Source: Microbulbifer sp. YPW1 (lineage in GTDB: Bacteria > Pseudomonadota > Gammaproteobacteria > Pseudomonadales > Cellvibrionaceae). Taken from it: a stretch of DNA of 64,000 nucleotides. Numbering within the stretch: position 1 is the stretch's first letter; each line of letters opens with the position of its first letter. The notes under the pieces were generated by a model that worked only from the letters and a program-made list of their open reading frames with translations, searched no databases and was not told the origin of the DNA. Made by a program: the position numbers and the translations under genes. The stretch is from assembly GCF_013367775.1 (NCBI RefSeq), contig NZ_CP055157.1, forward strand, positions 4,166,001-4,230,000, read 5' to 3'. This document shows positions 41,282 to 48,423 of the stretch, one piece after another.

Positions 41282-42490
41282 TCAGCCCTTGATACAGATC
41301 ACCTGTTTCAGAGTGTGTACCACATCCACCAAGTCGCGCTGGTTCTCCATGACCTGATCGATATCTTTATAGGCCGCAGGAATCTCGTCGATCACGCCCT
41401 TGTCCTTGCGGCACTGCACACCGCGGGTCTGGGCCTCCAGATCGTCGCGGGTAAAGCGCTTGCGCGCCGCAGTACGGCTCATGCGTCGCCCTGCCCCGTG
41501 GGCACAGGAGCAGAAAGATTCCGCATTGCCGAGGCCACGCACGATATAGGAGCGCGCGCCCATGGACCCGGGAATAATACCCAGCTGGTCTTTCTGCGCG
41601 CTGATCGCCCCTTTCCGGGTAACGAATACATCGCGACCAAAGTGCTGCTCCCGCACCACATAGTTGTGGTGACAGTTGATCGCCTCGGACTCCAGCGTAA
41701 ACGGCGGCAGCTCTTGCTGCAGCACACCGACAACCAGCTTCATCATCTCCTGCCGGTTCACCCGCGCGTATTCCTGGGCCCAGTGCACGGCTTCGATATA
41801 GTCATCGAAGTGTCCATTGCCTTCACTGAAGTACGCCAGGTCGCGGTCCGGAAGATTATGCATATGCCCTTCCATATCCCGCTTGGCCAACTGGATAAAG
41901 TGTTGCCCGATGGCATTGCCGATACCCCGGCTACCGGAGTGCAACATGATCCATACCCGGTTGTTCTCATCGAGACAGATCTCGATAAAGTGGTTGCCCC
42001 CGCCCAGGGTACCCAGCTGGGTGACCCAGGTTTCCTGCGGACTGCGCAGCTTTTTCAGCAGCTGCGGGTGCTTCGCGAACAACAGATCCGCCCCGGATGC
42101 CAGCTTCCTGGCCGCCGCCTCCCGGGCACTCACCCGCTTGTGACGACCAAACCCCACCGGCACGCGACGCTCGATGGCATCCCGCAGTGGCTTTAGGTTA
42201 TCCGGCAGCTGATTGGCATGCAGGGAGGTGCGCACCGCATTCATACCACAGCCGATATCGACTCCCACCGCCGCCGGAATAATCGCGCCCACCGTCGGGA
42301 TAACAGACCCCACGGTGGCACCAATTCCCATATGCACATCCGGCATCGCCGCCACATGGGAGTGAATGATGGGCAGTTGGGCAATGTTTTTAAGTTGTTG
42401 CAATGCGGCGTTTTCCACGTCCTGCGTGTAAATCTTTACCGGCACCGTGCCGGCGCTCGCATTGCTGTTGAGTAACATTTTTACAGGCAT
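41282..42490 (-). CDS. rtcB: RNA-splicing ligase RtcB
   Basis: A 402-residue RtcB, the GTP- and Mn-dependent ligase joining 2',3'-cyclic phosphate (or 3'-phosphate) and 5'-OH RNA ends. The metal cysteine is Cys81 (VGVDIGCGM), the GGGNHF motif is at 163-168, and the guanylylated histidine is His331 in CAHGAGRRMSR. Length and motifs match the short RtcB group. No rtcA, rtcR or archease is in the window. Upstream on the same strand are a terminated hairpin leader, a 96-residue protein and a tRNA-like gene, which may be linked to its function. The 247 bp between it and the chlorophyllase-like gene hold hairpins (about 41073-41095 and 41215-41241) but no gene. Confidence 0.95.
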   Translation of the reverse strand: MPVKMLLNSNASAGTVPVKIYTQDVENAALQQLKNIAQLPIIHSHVAAMPDVHMGIGATVGSVIPTVGAIIPAAVGVDIGCGMNAVRTSLHANQLPDNLKPLRDAIERRVPVGFGRHKRVSAREAAARKLASGADLLFAKHPQLLKKLRSPQETWVTQLGTLGGGNHFIEICLDENNRVWIMLHSGSRGIGNAIGQHFIQLAKRDMEGHMHNLPDRDLAYFSEGNGHFDDYIEAVHWAQEYARVNRQEMMKLVVGVLQQELPPFTLESEAINCHHNYVVREQHFGRDVFVTRKGAISAQKDQLGIIPGSMGARSYIVRGLGNAESFCSCAHGAGRRMSRTAARKRFTRDDLEAQTRGVQCRKDKGVIDEIPAAYKDIDQVMENQRDLVDVVHTLKQVICIKG

Positions 42491-42548
42491 AACTCGTCCC
42501 TGGATTTCTCCACGTAGTTTTTCAATTACCTTTCAGAATAGCCGGGAA

Positions 42549-42580
42549 GAAAAATAAAAAGCCCCGGCAATAGCCAGGGC
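42549..42580 (-). terminator. Intrinsic terminator upstream of rtcB
   Basis: GCCCTGGC-TATT-GCCGGGGC (minus strand, one G-U pair) followed by a TTTTTATTTTT tract, about 60 bp before the rtcB start codon. Confidence 0.85.
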
Positions 42581-42640
42581 TTCAGAGAGATCTGGCTTGA
42601 AAGGCGGTATCACCTTTCAAGCGCGAGCACATGAAAGGCC
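42549..42640 (-). ncRNA. Terminated hairpin leader or small RNA upstream of rtcB
   Basis: On the minus strand a 9-bp stem CTTGAAAGG/CCTTTCAAG (42596-42621) is followed by an intrinsic terminator at 42549-42580. An upstream CCTTTCA (42632-42638) can pair instead with TGAAAGG of that stem, so two mutually exclusive folds exist, as in attenuators. Further upstream an AGGAG site precedes a three-codon frame (ATG AAA TGC stop, near 42681-42670). It could be an attenuator for rtcB or a separate small RNA. The rest of 42491-42804 shows nothing coding. Confidence 0.5.
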
Positions 42641-42804
42641 GTTCAGTAAGAACTTGGTTTGTAACTCCGATTTAGCATTTCATGGCTCCTGTTCTGTGTG
42701 TGAATGAATTGCTGCAAAGGATATTGTCTTAATTTTCTGTGTCAACTGTTTCTGACTTATTTAAGCAGGGCTTTACCTTGTCCGCCCATTGCGCTACCGG
42801 CGCT

Positions 42805-43095
42805 TTACATTTTCATAAATGTCACACGATCGGCCGTGCGATACCCACGGGCGAGCAGGTAATGCATCGCCAGCTGTCGCTCCATGGGCGCCACCTGATT
42901 GATGACCACCTGCATCGGCAAGCGGTGACGGCCATTGCACCACGCCAGAAACCCAATCAGGTTCTCGCGGCTGGGCGCCGGCTGTATCACCTGCAGGATG
43001 GAAATCGGGTATTCGCGCATAAAGCGCTTTGCGTTCACATAATTCGTTACAGAAAGGCCCGCACCGTGGTCACGTGCACCGATAATCAAGCGCAT
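42805..43095 (-). CDS. Small protein of unknown function next to rtcB
   Basis: A 96-residue protein starting 18 bp after the 3' end of the tRNA-like gene, with a GAGGTG ribosome site. It reads as a normal soluble small protein (for example RFMREYPISILQVIQP at 24-39 and RQLAMHYLLARGYRTADRV near the end). I do not recognise a family. Its place between tRNA-like RNA and rtcB on the same strand suggests a role in RNA repair or RNA binding, which is inference only. The opposite-strand frame here lacks a ribosome site. Confidence 0.6.
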   Translation of the reverse strand: MRLIIGARDHGAGLSVTNYVNAKRFMREYPISILQVIQPAPSRENLIGFLAWCNGRHRLPMQVVINQVAPMERQLAMHYLLARGYRTADRVTFMKM

Positions 43096-43112
43096 AAAGG
43101 CACCTCGCTATG

Positions 43113-43190
43113 TGGTGATCCCGGCCGGGTCTGAACCGGTAACCACAAGCCTCAAACGCCTGCACCCTGGTCCTGTCGAGCTACGGAATC
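43113..43190 (-). tRNA. Aberrant tRNA-Gln(TTG)-like gene with encoded CCA
   Basis: A 78-nt sequence on the minus strand folds as a cloverleaf. The acceptor GATTCCG pairs with CGGGATC (one G-U), then A73 and CCA. The D stem is GCTC/GGGT (two G-U) with GG in the loop. The anticodon stem is CAGGC/GCTTG (one G-U) with loop GTTTGAG, anticodon TTG. The T stem is ACCGG/CCGGC with one A-C mismatch. The T loop TTCAGAC has G where A58 is invariant. The many wobbles and the altered T loop make it unlike a standard tRNA-Gln. It may be a degenerate tRNA, a tRNA mimic or a decoy or substrate linked to RtcB. Confidence 0.6.
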
Positions 43191-43204
43191 CTATTAAATA
43201 AAAA

Positions 43205-43302
43205 GGCGATTACAGCGTGGAACCGTCGGGGCACTCACTCCGCACCCAGATCGGGACCTGCCTGGCACGCTGCCACCACTAGAGCAGGCAATCCTAATCG
43301 CC
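43205..43302 (-). ncRNA. Candidate structured RNA with closed terminal stem
   Basis: The ends of this 98-nt segment pair perfectly over 8 bp (GGCGATTA with TAATCGCC). On the minus strand a TTTTTATTT tract follows directly. Inside, CCTGC/GCAGG encloses TGGCA-GCG-TGCCA. The shape (closed end stem, branched interior, U-rich tail) is that of a small RNA, recalling bacterial Y RNAs that accompany rtcB in some genomes. No homology is claimed. Confidence 0.4.
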
Positions 43303-43337
43303 AGATCCGCGTTGAAGAGACGCGGCCCTCTATCTGG
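43301..43337. other. Bulged hairpin
   Basis: CCAGAT (43301-43306) pairs with ATCTGG (43332-43337) around CCGCGT-TGAAGAG-ACGCGG, with a 6-nt bulge. The 7-nt loop and 6-bp stem resemble an anticodon arm. It abuts the 98-nt structured segment. Confidence 0.35.
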
Positions 43338-43364
43338 TTGGTGACATAGACATGGCTACCGCCA

Positions 43365-43404
43365 TAAAAAAACCCGGATGGCGGAATTCGCCAACCGGGT
43401 TTTC
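43365..43404. terminator. Bidirectional intrinsic terminator
   Basis: AACCCGG-A-TGGCG-GAATT-CGCCA-A-CCGGGTT, with seven A on the left (U tract for minus transcripts) and four T on the right. It implies that a minus-strand transcript from the 43405-44000 region ends here. Confidence 0.8.
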
Positions 43405-43982
43405 TCACACGCAGTGTTCAAAAGTCCGATTGGCACGCAGCCGACCGGACAGGCCGAACTACGTTTTCATGTACTCACCAAAATTTTCATCTGCATGTAT
43501 CTGCAGATCCAACGACGGCCAACGCAAGGCGCTCCTCAGCAAGGCACAGGCACCCCGCTCGCACCCAATGCTCTTGGGTGTGCCGATCGCGGCCTTATGG
43601 CGGTTGAGGTTTAACATTTCAGTTACCTATCGTTGGTGCCGTAGTGCGGCACAAGTGCTCTCAAAAAATTCAGCGAACTTACTCATCAAATTCTTATTTA
43701 AAACTATCACGAAAAACTCTATTTGCAAGATTAAAATTTATATTTTTCCTATATTTTTCAATGACTTACACATATTCCAGGCGATCGATTACCTACCGTG
43801 AATTCGGCATAAAAAGCTGGGTATGGAAACCGGTCGCAGCGCAAATTCATACGCTTAGTGCTTTCTCGTATTCAATCTTTTGCTCATCGTCCTTCCTTGT
43901 GATCTATCAGAAATGGCCTCGAAATGAAGTCCCACAAACAGTTCCTGGGCACACTCATCAGCCACAATCCGGAGAGACCGGA
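43405..43982. other. Non-coding stretch with hairpins
   Basis: No convincing protein gene. Small hairpins are visible (GCACCCA/TGGGTGTGC near 43560-43585; ATCTGCA/TGCAGAT near 43491-43512). From about 43660 to 43780 the sequence turns AT-rich. A minus-strand transcript ending at the 43365 terminator would cover it. Confidence 0.4.
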
Positions 43983-44015
43983 AATAAAAAACCCCCGGAG
44001 GCGAACCTGCGGGGG
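43983..44015 (-). terminator. Intrinsic terminator downstream of the giant gene
   Basis: CCCCCG (43992-43997) pairs with CGGGGG (44010-44015) around an AGG/CCT inner stem. On the minus strand TTTTTTATTT follows. Confidence 0.85.
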
Positions 44016-44145
44016 CTGTTGAAGGCCGTTTCCGAAAGGCTCGCGCCTCCCGGGTCTCAGGAGGCAGTCAGGACAGATTTTTCTCCACATGAACAAACCA
44101 CGCCCGCGTCCCCTGTGGGGCGGCGCAATCGGTGTGGTTTGAAAC
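44016..44145 (-). ncRNA. Structured segment before the terminator (3' UTR or small RNA)
   Basis: CAAACCAC (44094-44101) and GTGGTTTG (44134-44141) form a perfect 8-bp stem enclosing a CCCC/GGGG hairpin. GCCTCC/GGAGGC follows nearer the terminator. Either a 3' UTR of the giant gene ending at 44232 or a separate small RNA. No protein frame here is convincing. Confidence 0.3.
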
Positions 44146-44231
44146 ACTTGGTAATCTAGTCACGTAGGTCTCCTGAACTATTGATGAATTTTAGACCGCA
44201 AAGTGCAGCTTGCAATATTCAATGTTACCAC

Positions 44232-44999
44232 TCAAGGGGCAATTGTGTTGTCCTTGTTACAACTGCCATCCGCACAGGGTGGCGGCTCACAGCGCAGCGT
44301 TTCTACGCCGCCACCGATCGGCGAGTAACCTCCGCCGTAGCCACCACCACTGCCGACGCCTCCGCCGTAGTAGTAACTGCTACCACCGCCAGTACTACAG
44401 GAACCATACGAAGCCGTCGCCCAGCGCGTCGAGGTACCACCCGGTACAACCTGCCCATTCGCACACTGGCTCTGGTAACTCACCTGGTACTGGAAGCTGT
44501 AACTGCCACAGCCAGCACCGGTGGCATCACCCTCTTCACTCGGGTTGAAGTCTCTAAGCGCGGTGATCCGGTACGGGATGTACACCACATCCCCTGCTTC
44601 CAGGGTGTCCGGTACTTCGGCGAGGAACTCGAACGCGACGACGTCGTTGCCCGTGGGCAGTTTGTTGCTGACGTTGTCGGCGCGGATCAGGCCGTAGTTG
44701 GTGAGGCTCAGTTCTCCGGTAAACACGTCGCCCTTTTGCATGTCGGGCAGGGTGATGCTGAGCGGATCGAGCATCACCACGGCGACCGGAACCTGGGTTT
44801 CGAAGGTGGCTTCGAGTTTGATCTCGTAGCGGTCTTGCAGGTTGATCTCGTTCACTTGCCATTCGACGTTGATGATCTGGTTCATCAGGAACACGTCTTC
44901 GGCGACGGTGATGCCGGGTTTGACCCACAGGCGGCCGGAGACGCTTTCATGATCGAAGGCGGTAACCCGGTAGCTGTAGCGGCCGGCGGGCAGGTTCGA
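44232..44999 (-). CDS. Giant secreted Ig/FN3 protein, C-terminal segment (after frameshift 2)
   Basis: The last about 255 residues of the giant protein whose upstream parts are at 44947-48423 and 48366-55484. The sequence is in a different frame from the middle part; the natural junction is ALL...NLPAGRYSYRV near 44995-45000. It contains beta-rich Ig-like modules (GRLWVKPGITVAEDVFLMN, ITLPDMQKGDVFTGELSLTN) and a striking Gly/Tyr/Ser tail (SSYYYGGGVGSGGGYGGGY) ending with three cysteines. A start codon at 45260 exists but the residues before the junction are low-quality frame translation, so this segment is not an independent gene. Confidence 0.7.
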   Translation of the reverse strand, partial: SNLPAGRYSYRVTAFDHESVSGRLWVKPGITVAEDVFLMNQIINVEWQVNEINLQDRYEIKLEATFETQVPVAVVMLDPLSITLPDMQKGDVFTGELSLTNYGLIRADNVSNKLPTGNDVVAFEFLAEVPDTLEAGDVVYIPYRITALRDFNPSEEGDATGAGCGSYSFQYQVSYQSQCANGQVVPGGTSTRWATASYGSCSTGGGSSYYYGGGVGSGGGYGGGYSPIGGGVETLRCEPPPCADGSCNKDNTIAP

Positions 45000-47900
45000 G
45001 CAGGGCTTCGCCGTTGGCGTCGCTGTTGATGGTGCGGGTTTCCGACAGGACCTGTTCGTTCTGCAGTTCGATCTTGGCACCTTGCAGGCCGGGGATGAGC
45101 TGGTTGTTTTCTCCCAGGGTGGCGGTGTAGATGTCGCTGATATGGAAGAAGGCGTCGCCCATTTCGGAGGTGACGACGGCGATGTAGACGGGCACGCTGA
45201 AGCGGTGGCCGCCGTCGCCGCTGATCTGCAGTTTGAAGCTGTAGTTGCCCTGGGCAACACCGGTGCCCGGGGCGACGCTCAGGCTGAGGTCGCGGCTGTC
45301 GCCGATGCCGAGGTCGCCGAGGCTGGTGGTGCCGTTGAGGCTGAGCCAGCCGGGGGCGGGATTGCCTTCGTCGTCGACCAGTTCGAGGCTGGCATTGCGC
45401 AGGACGTCGAAGCCGGTGTTGCTGAGGGTGAAGGTCTCTGTGGCGCTGTCACCCAGCAGTACACCGGTGTCGATGAACGACGGCTTGGCGGTGATCACCG
45501 GGCGGCTTTCCGAGAGGGTGTACTCGACAGCGATGTTTTCCAGCACCTGTTCGCTACCGTTGACGTCGGCGAGGACCTGGAAGTACAGGAAGCCGTTTTC
45601 CGGGGCGAGGTTGTCGCCACTCACGGTGAGGTTGATGACGCCTTTGACCTGGGGAGCCAGGTTGATGACGGCACCGAGATCCAGGTGGATGCCTCCGGGG
45701 ATCTGTACTTGCTCGTCACCGGGGGCGGCGACGGAGACCAGGCGCACGTTGGCGAGGTCACTGCCATAACCGGCTTTGACGGTGACGGGGACGACCTGGT
45801 TGTAGTTGCGCGGTACGCGGATGTTGACCTGGGTCGGGGTCACTGCGGAGGTAAGTACGCTGAACGCGCCCTGGTTGGGTCGCGCGAGGCTGTCCGGGTG
45901 GATGACGGAGACGCGCCAGGTACCGCTCTGCCCTTGCGGGTCGAAGGTGTAGCTGAAGCGGCCGTCGCTGCCGGCGATGACGGAGGCCTGGCGTTCGAAG
46001 CCGCGCAGTTCCATGACCAGGGTCAGCGGGACATTGCCGGTGGCGGTGTCGCTGTCCCGGTCGATGGCCTGGCCGGTGAAGGTGACGGTGTCTTCGGCGG
46101 TGTAGATCTCCGCAGGGGCGACGCTATCCAGGGTGCCGTAGTAGGCGGTCTCCTGCAGGGAGGCCTGGGTGCGGGTGCCGTTGCCGTCGATGATCACTTC
46201 GGTGGTTTTGCCGGTGTGATAACGGAAGTGGTCTACCTCCAGGGCGACGGTGACGAGATCCGGGGCCGCTGCCGGTACCGGGACTTCGATCCAGTCGGAG
46301 ACGAAGCTTTCTCCCGGTTGCAGCCGGGCGACGGTTGCTCCGCTGGCGACGGTGATGACGTCGCCGGTGTACTGCTGCACGTCTTGCAGGGTGAGCAGGT
46401 TGCCGTCGGCGTCTTCGAGGCGGATGCGGATCTCATCAGACGCGGTCTTGCCGTTGTTGCGGGCCATCAGTAGTTCAGTCTCAACCAAGGAGGTGTTCTC
46501 CAGGGTGAAGCGGAACTTGCCAAGGCCACCGCGATAGACGGTGTCGGACTCCAGCGACAGGCGCAGGGCGGCGTCGCCGACCATGACCTGATCCTGGGCG
46601 TGGATGAACACGGTCTCACCGGGCAGCGGCGACTGCTCGAGGCGCAGCTGGATATCGCTGAGGGTATCCAGTTTGGCGTAGCCGCCGATAACGATGGGCA
46701 CTTCGACGATGCCGCCGGCGGCGACACTGAAGCTGGCGGACTGGTGTTCGCGATTGGTGCCGTTGTCGCTGACGGTGGCGAACAGCTTGAGACCGGCAAC
46801 ATCGGCGCTGCCACGGTTCTGTACGCGGAAGCGCACTTCATTCATAACGCCGCGTTCCAGTACGGACTGGCCGTCGGCCGGTTCGATCACGGCGACGGAG
46901 AGTGCGGGCAGCAGCAGGCTGTGGCCGATGCTGGTGGCACCCTGGTCGTCTTCGGCGATGACGGTGTAACGGCGTTCGGCGGTGACGCCCTGGGCACCGG
47001 CAGTGAAGCCTTCATCCACGAAGGTGGTGGGGTTGCTGCTGTGGGGGATCAGTGCGCTGGTGATCTCCTGCAGGTTCTCTGCCCCCTCACCCACTTCTCC
47101 GGTGCCGCCTACATAGACCCGGTAGCCGGCAATGGCGGCACCGCTGTGCTGCCACTGCAGTTGCGGGCTGCCGTCGGCATTGATGGTGATGCTGAGGTCG
47201 CTCACCGGCAGCAGGCCGAAGTTGAGGTAGGCGGTGTCGCTGGGCGCGGACTCGTTGCCGGCTTCGTCCAGTGCGGTAATCGCATAGGCGTGCTGGCTCT
47301 CACTGGGGTTGGCATCCAGGGCGATGGGCTCGGGGATACCAGTCTGCAGCGGGATAACGTTCTGCAGTTCTTCCGCGGTGACGTTCACCCCTTCCCCAAC
47401 ACCGAGGCGGTAGAGGTTGTAGGTGAGTGCGGCGCCCTCTTCTGTATTGCCTTCGGCGTCTACGCTGGGTGCACTCCAGGTGGCAACGATGCCGGCACCG
47501 TTCAGCTCCAGGGCCAGGTCAGCCGGCGCGGCCGGGGCGATGCTGTCGGCGCTGACCGCGACCGGTGCACTCAGGGCACTGACGGCGATCTGGTCGTTAC
47601 TGCGGCGCTCACTGGCGATGGCGTAGTAGTACTGGCCATCGCTGGGAAGCTGGTCTGTGGTCTGGGTCTCGGACAGGCGCGCCAGTTCGGTGAACTCGGT
47701 GTCACTCTCGGCGCGGCGGTACAGGACGTAACGTGCCTCTTCGACCGGATCCCACTCGAGGGCAACGCCGGCGTTGGGCTGGGCCACCGCCTTGAGGTTC
47801 TGCGGGATGTCCAGCGGTGGCAGGTCGCCCTGGTACACCTGGAAGGCATTGCGCACGCGCACTTTGTTGCCGAGGTTATCCAGATCGTCGGCGGCCTGAT

Positions 47901-48423
47901 AGCTGAAGCTGAGGCTTTCCACACTGGGGTTACCCGCGTCGTCCTGGCCGGCGCTGGTGGGTAGCGTGAAGCTGCCCACCCACAGGGGCTCGCCTTCGAG
48001 GGACTGGGCATCGCGGGTCAGGCTGATGCCGGTGCTGTACTCGGCGATGGCGATGTTGTCGAGCTGCGGGATCAGCGTGGGCTGGGCGCCGGGCTTCACT
48101 TCATCGTTCAGTTTGGCGACCACTTCCACCAGCAACCCATTCTGTTCATCCACCTGCAGGGGTTCACCGGGGTTGAGGGTCAGTGCGATCACTTCCGGTC
48201 CCTTGGCGTCGATCAACAGGGTGCCGCCCTGTTCGATGGTGGTGCCGCGGTTGCCGACGTCGTCGTGGGCGGACATCACGGCATACGCGGTGCCCGAGAG
48301 CATGCCGGGCTCGATGACGAAGCTGCCGGTATACAGGGTGTCGTCACTGTAGTCTTTGCTCAGCTCTACCGTGAGCGGGACTCCGCCTTCCGGTACCAGG
48401 GCAAAGTAGGGTTGGTTGCGCAG
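44947..48423 (-). CDS. Giant secreted Ig/FN3 protein, middle segment (between frameshifts)
   Basis: About 1140 residues continuing the protein at 48366-55484 in another frame from about 48423. Repeated FN3- and Ig-like modules are visible (IPQNLKAVAQPNAGVALEWDP; PLPVSDLSI-type starts; SIADGQ-type loops; FTLSNTGFDVLRNASLELVD; NYSFKLQISGDGGHRFSV). Such repeats form extended surface rods. An ATG at 48303 could start translation, but codons before it (TVELSKDYSDDTLYTGSF) are clearly part of the same module. The frame ends at 44947 after running out of register at about 45000. Confidence 0.75.
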   Translation of the reverse strand: MRNQPYFALVPEGGVPLTVELSKDYSDDTLYTGSFVIEPGMLSGTAYAVMSAHDDVGNRGTTIEQGGTLLIDAKGPEVIALTLNPGEPLQVDEQNGLLVEVVAKLNDEVKPGAQPTLIPQLDNIAIAEYSTGISLTRDAQSLEGEPLWVGSFTLPTSAGQDDAGNPSVESLSFSYQAADDLDNLGNKVRVRNAFQVYQGDLPPLDIPQNLKAVAQPNAGVALEWDPVEEARYVLYRRAESDTEFTELARLSETQTTDQLPSDGQYYYAIASERRSNDQIAVSALSAPVAVSADSIAPAAPADLALELNGAGIVATWSAPSVDAEGNTEEGAALTYNLYRLGVGEGVNVTAEELQNVIPLQTGIPEPIALDANPSESQHAYAITALDEAGNESAPSDTAYLNFGLLPVSDLSITINADGSPQLQWQHSGAAIAGYRVYVGGTGEVGEGAENLQEITSALIPHSSNPTTFVDEGFTAGAQGVTAERRYTVIAEDDQGATSIGHSLLLPALSVAVIEPADGQSVLERGVMNEVRFRVQNRGSADVAGLKLFATVSDNGTNREHQSASFSVAAGGIVEVPIVIGGYAKLDTLSDIQLRLEQSPLPGETVFIHAQDQVMVGDAALRLSLESDTVYRGGLGKFRFTLENTSLVETELLMARNNGKTASDEIRIRLEDADGNLLTLQDVQQYTGDVITVASGATVARLQPGESFVSDWIEVPVPAAAPDLVTVALEVDHFRYHTGKTTEVIIDGNGTRTQASLQETAYYGTLDSVAPAEIYTAEDTVTFTGQAIDRDSDTATGNVPLTLVMELRGFERQASVIAGSDGRFSYTFDPQGQSGTWRVSVIHPDSLARPNQGAFSVLTSAVTPTQVNIRVPRNYNQVVPVTVKAGYGSDLANVRLVSVAAPGDEQVQIPGGIHLDLGAVINLAPQVKGVINLTVSGDNLAPENGFLYFQVLADVNGSEQVLENIAVEYTLSESRPVITAKPSFIDTGVLLGDSATETFTLSNTGFDVLRNASLELVDDEGNPAPGWLSLNGTTSLGDLGIGDSRDLSLSVAPGTGVAQGNYSFKLQISGDGGHRFSVPVYIAVVTSEMGDAFFHISDIYTATLGENNQLIPGLQGAKIELQNEQVLSETRTINSDANGEALLEPARRPLQLPGYRLRS

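Noticed and set aside
43884..44147. An 87-residue minus-strand open frame.
   Set aside because: Proline/arginine-rich translation of a hairpin region across an intrinsic terminator, with no ribosome site.
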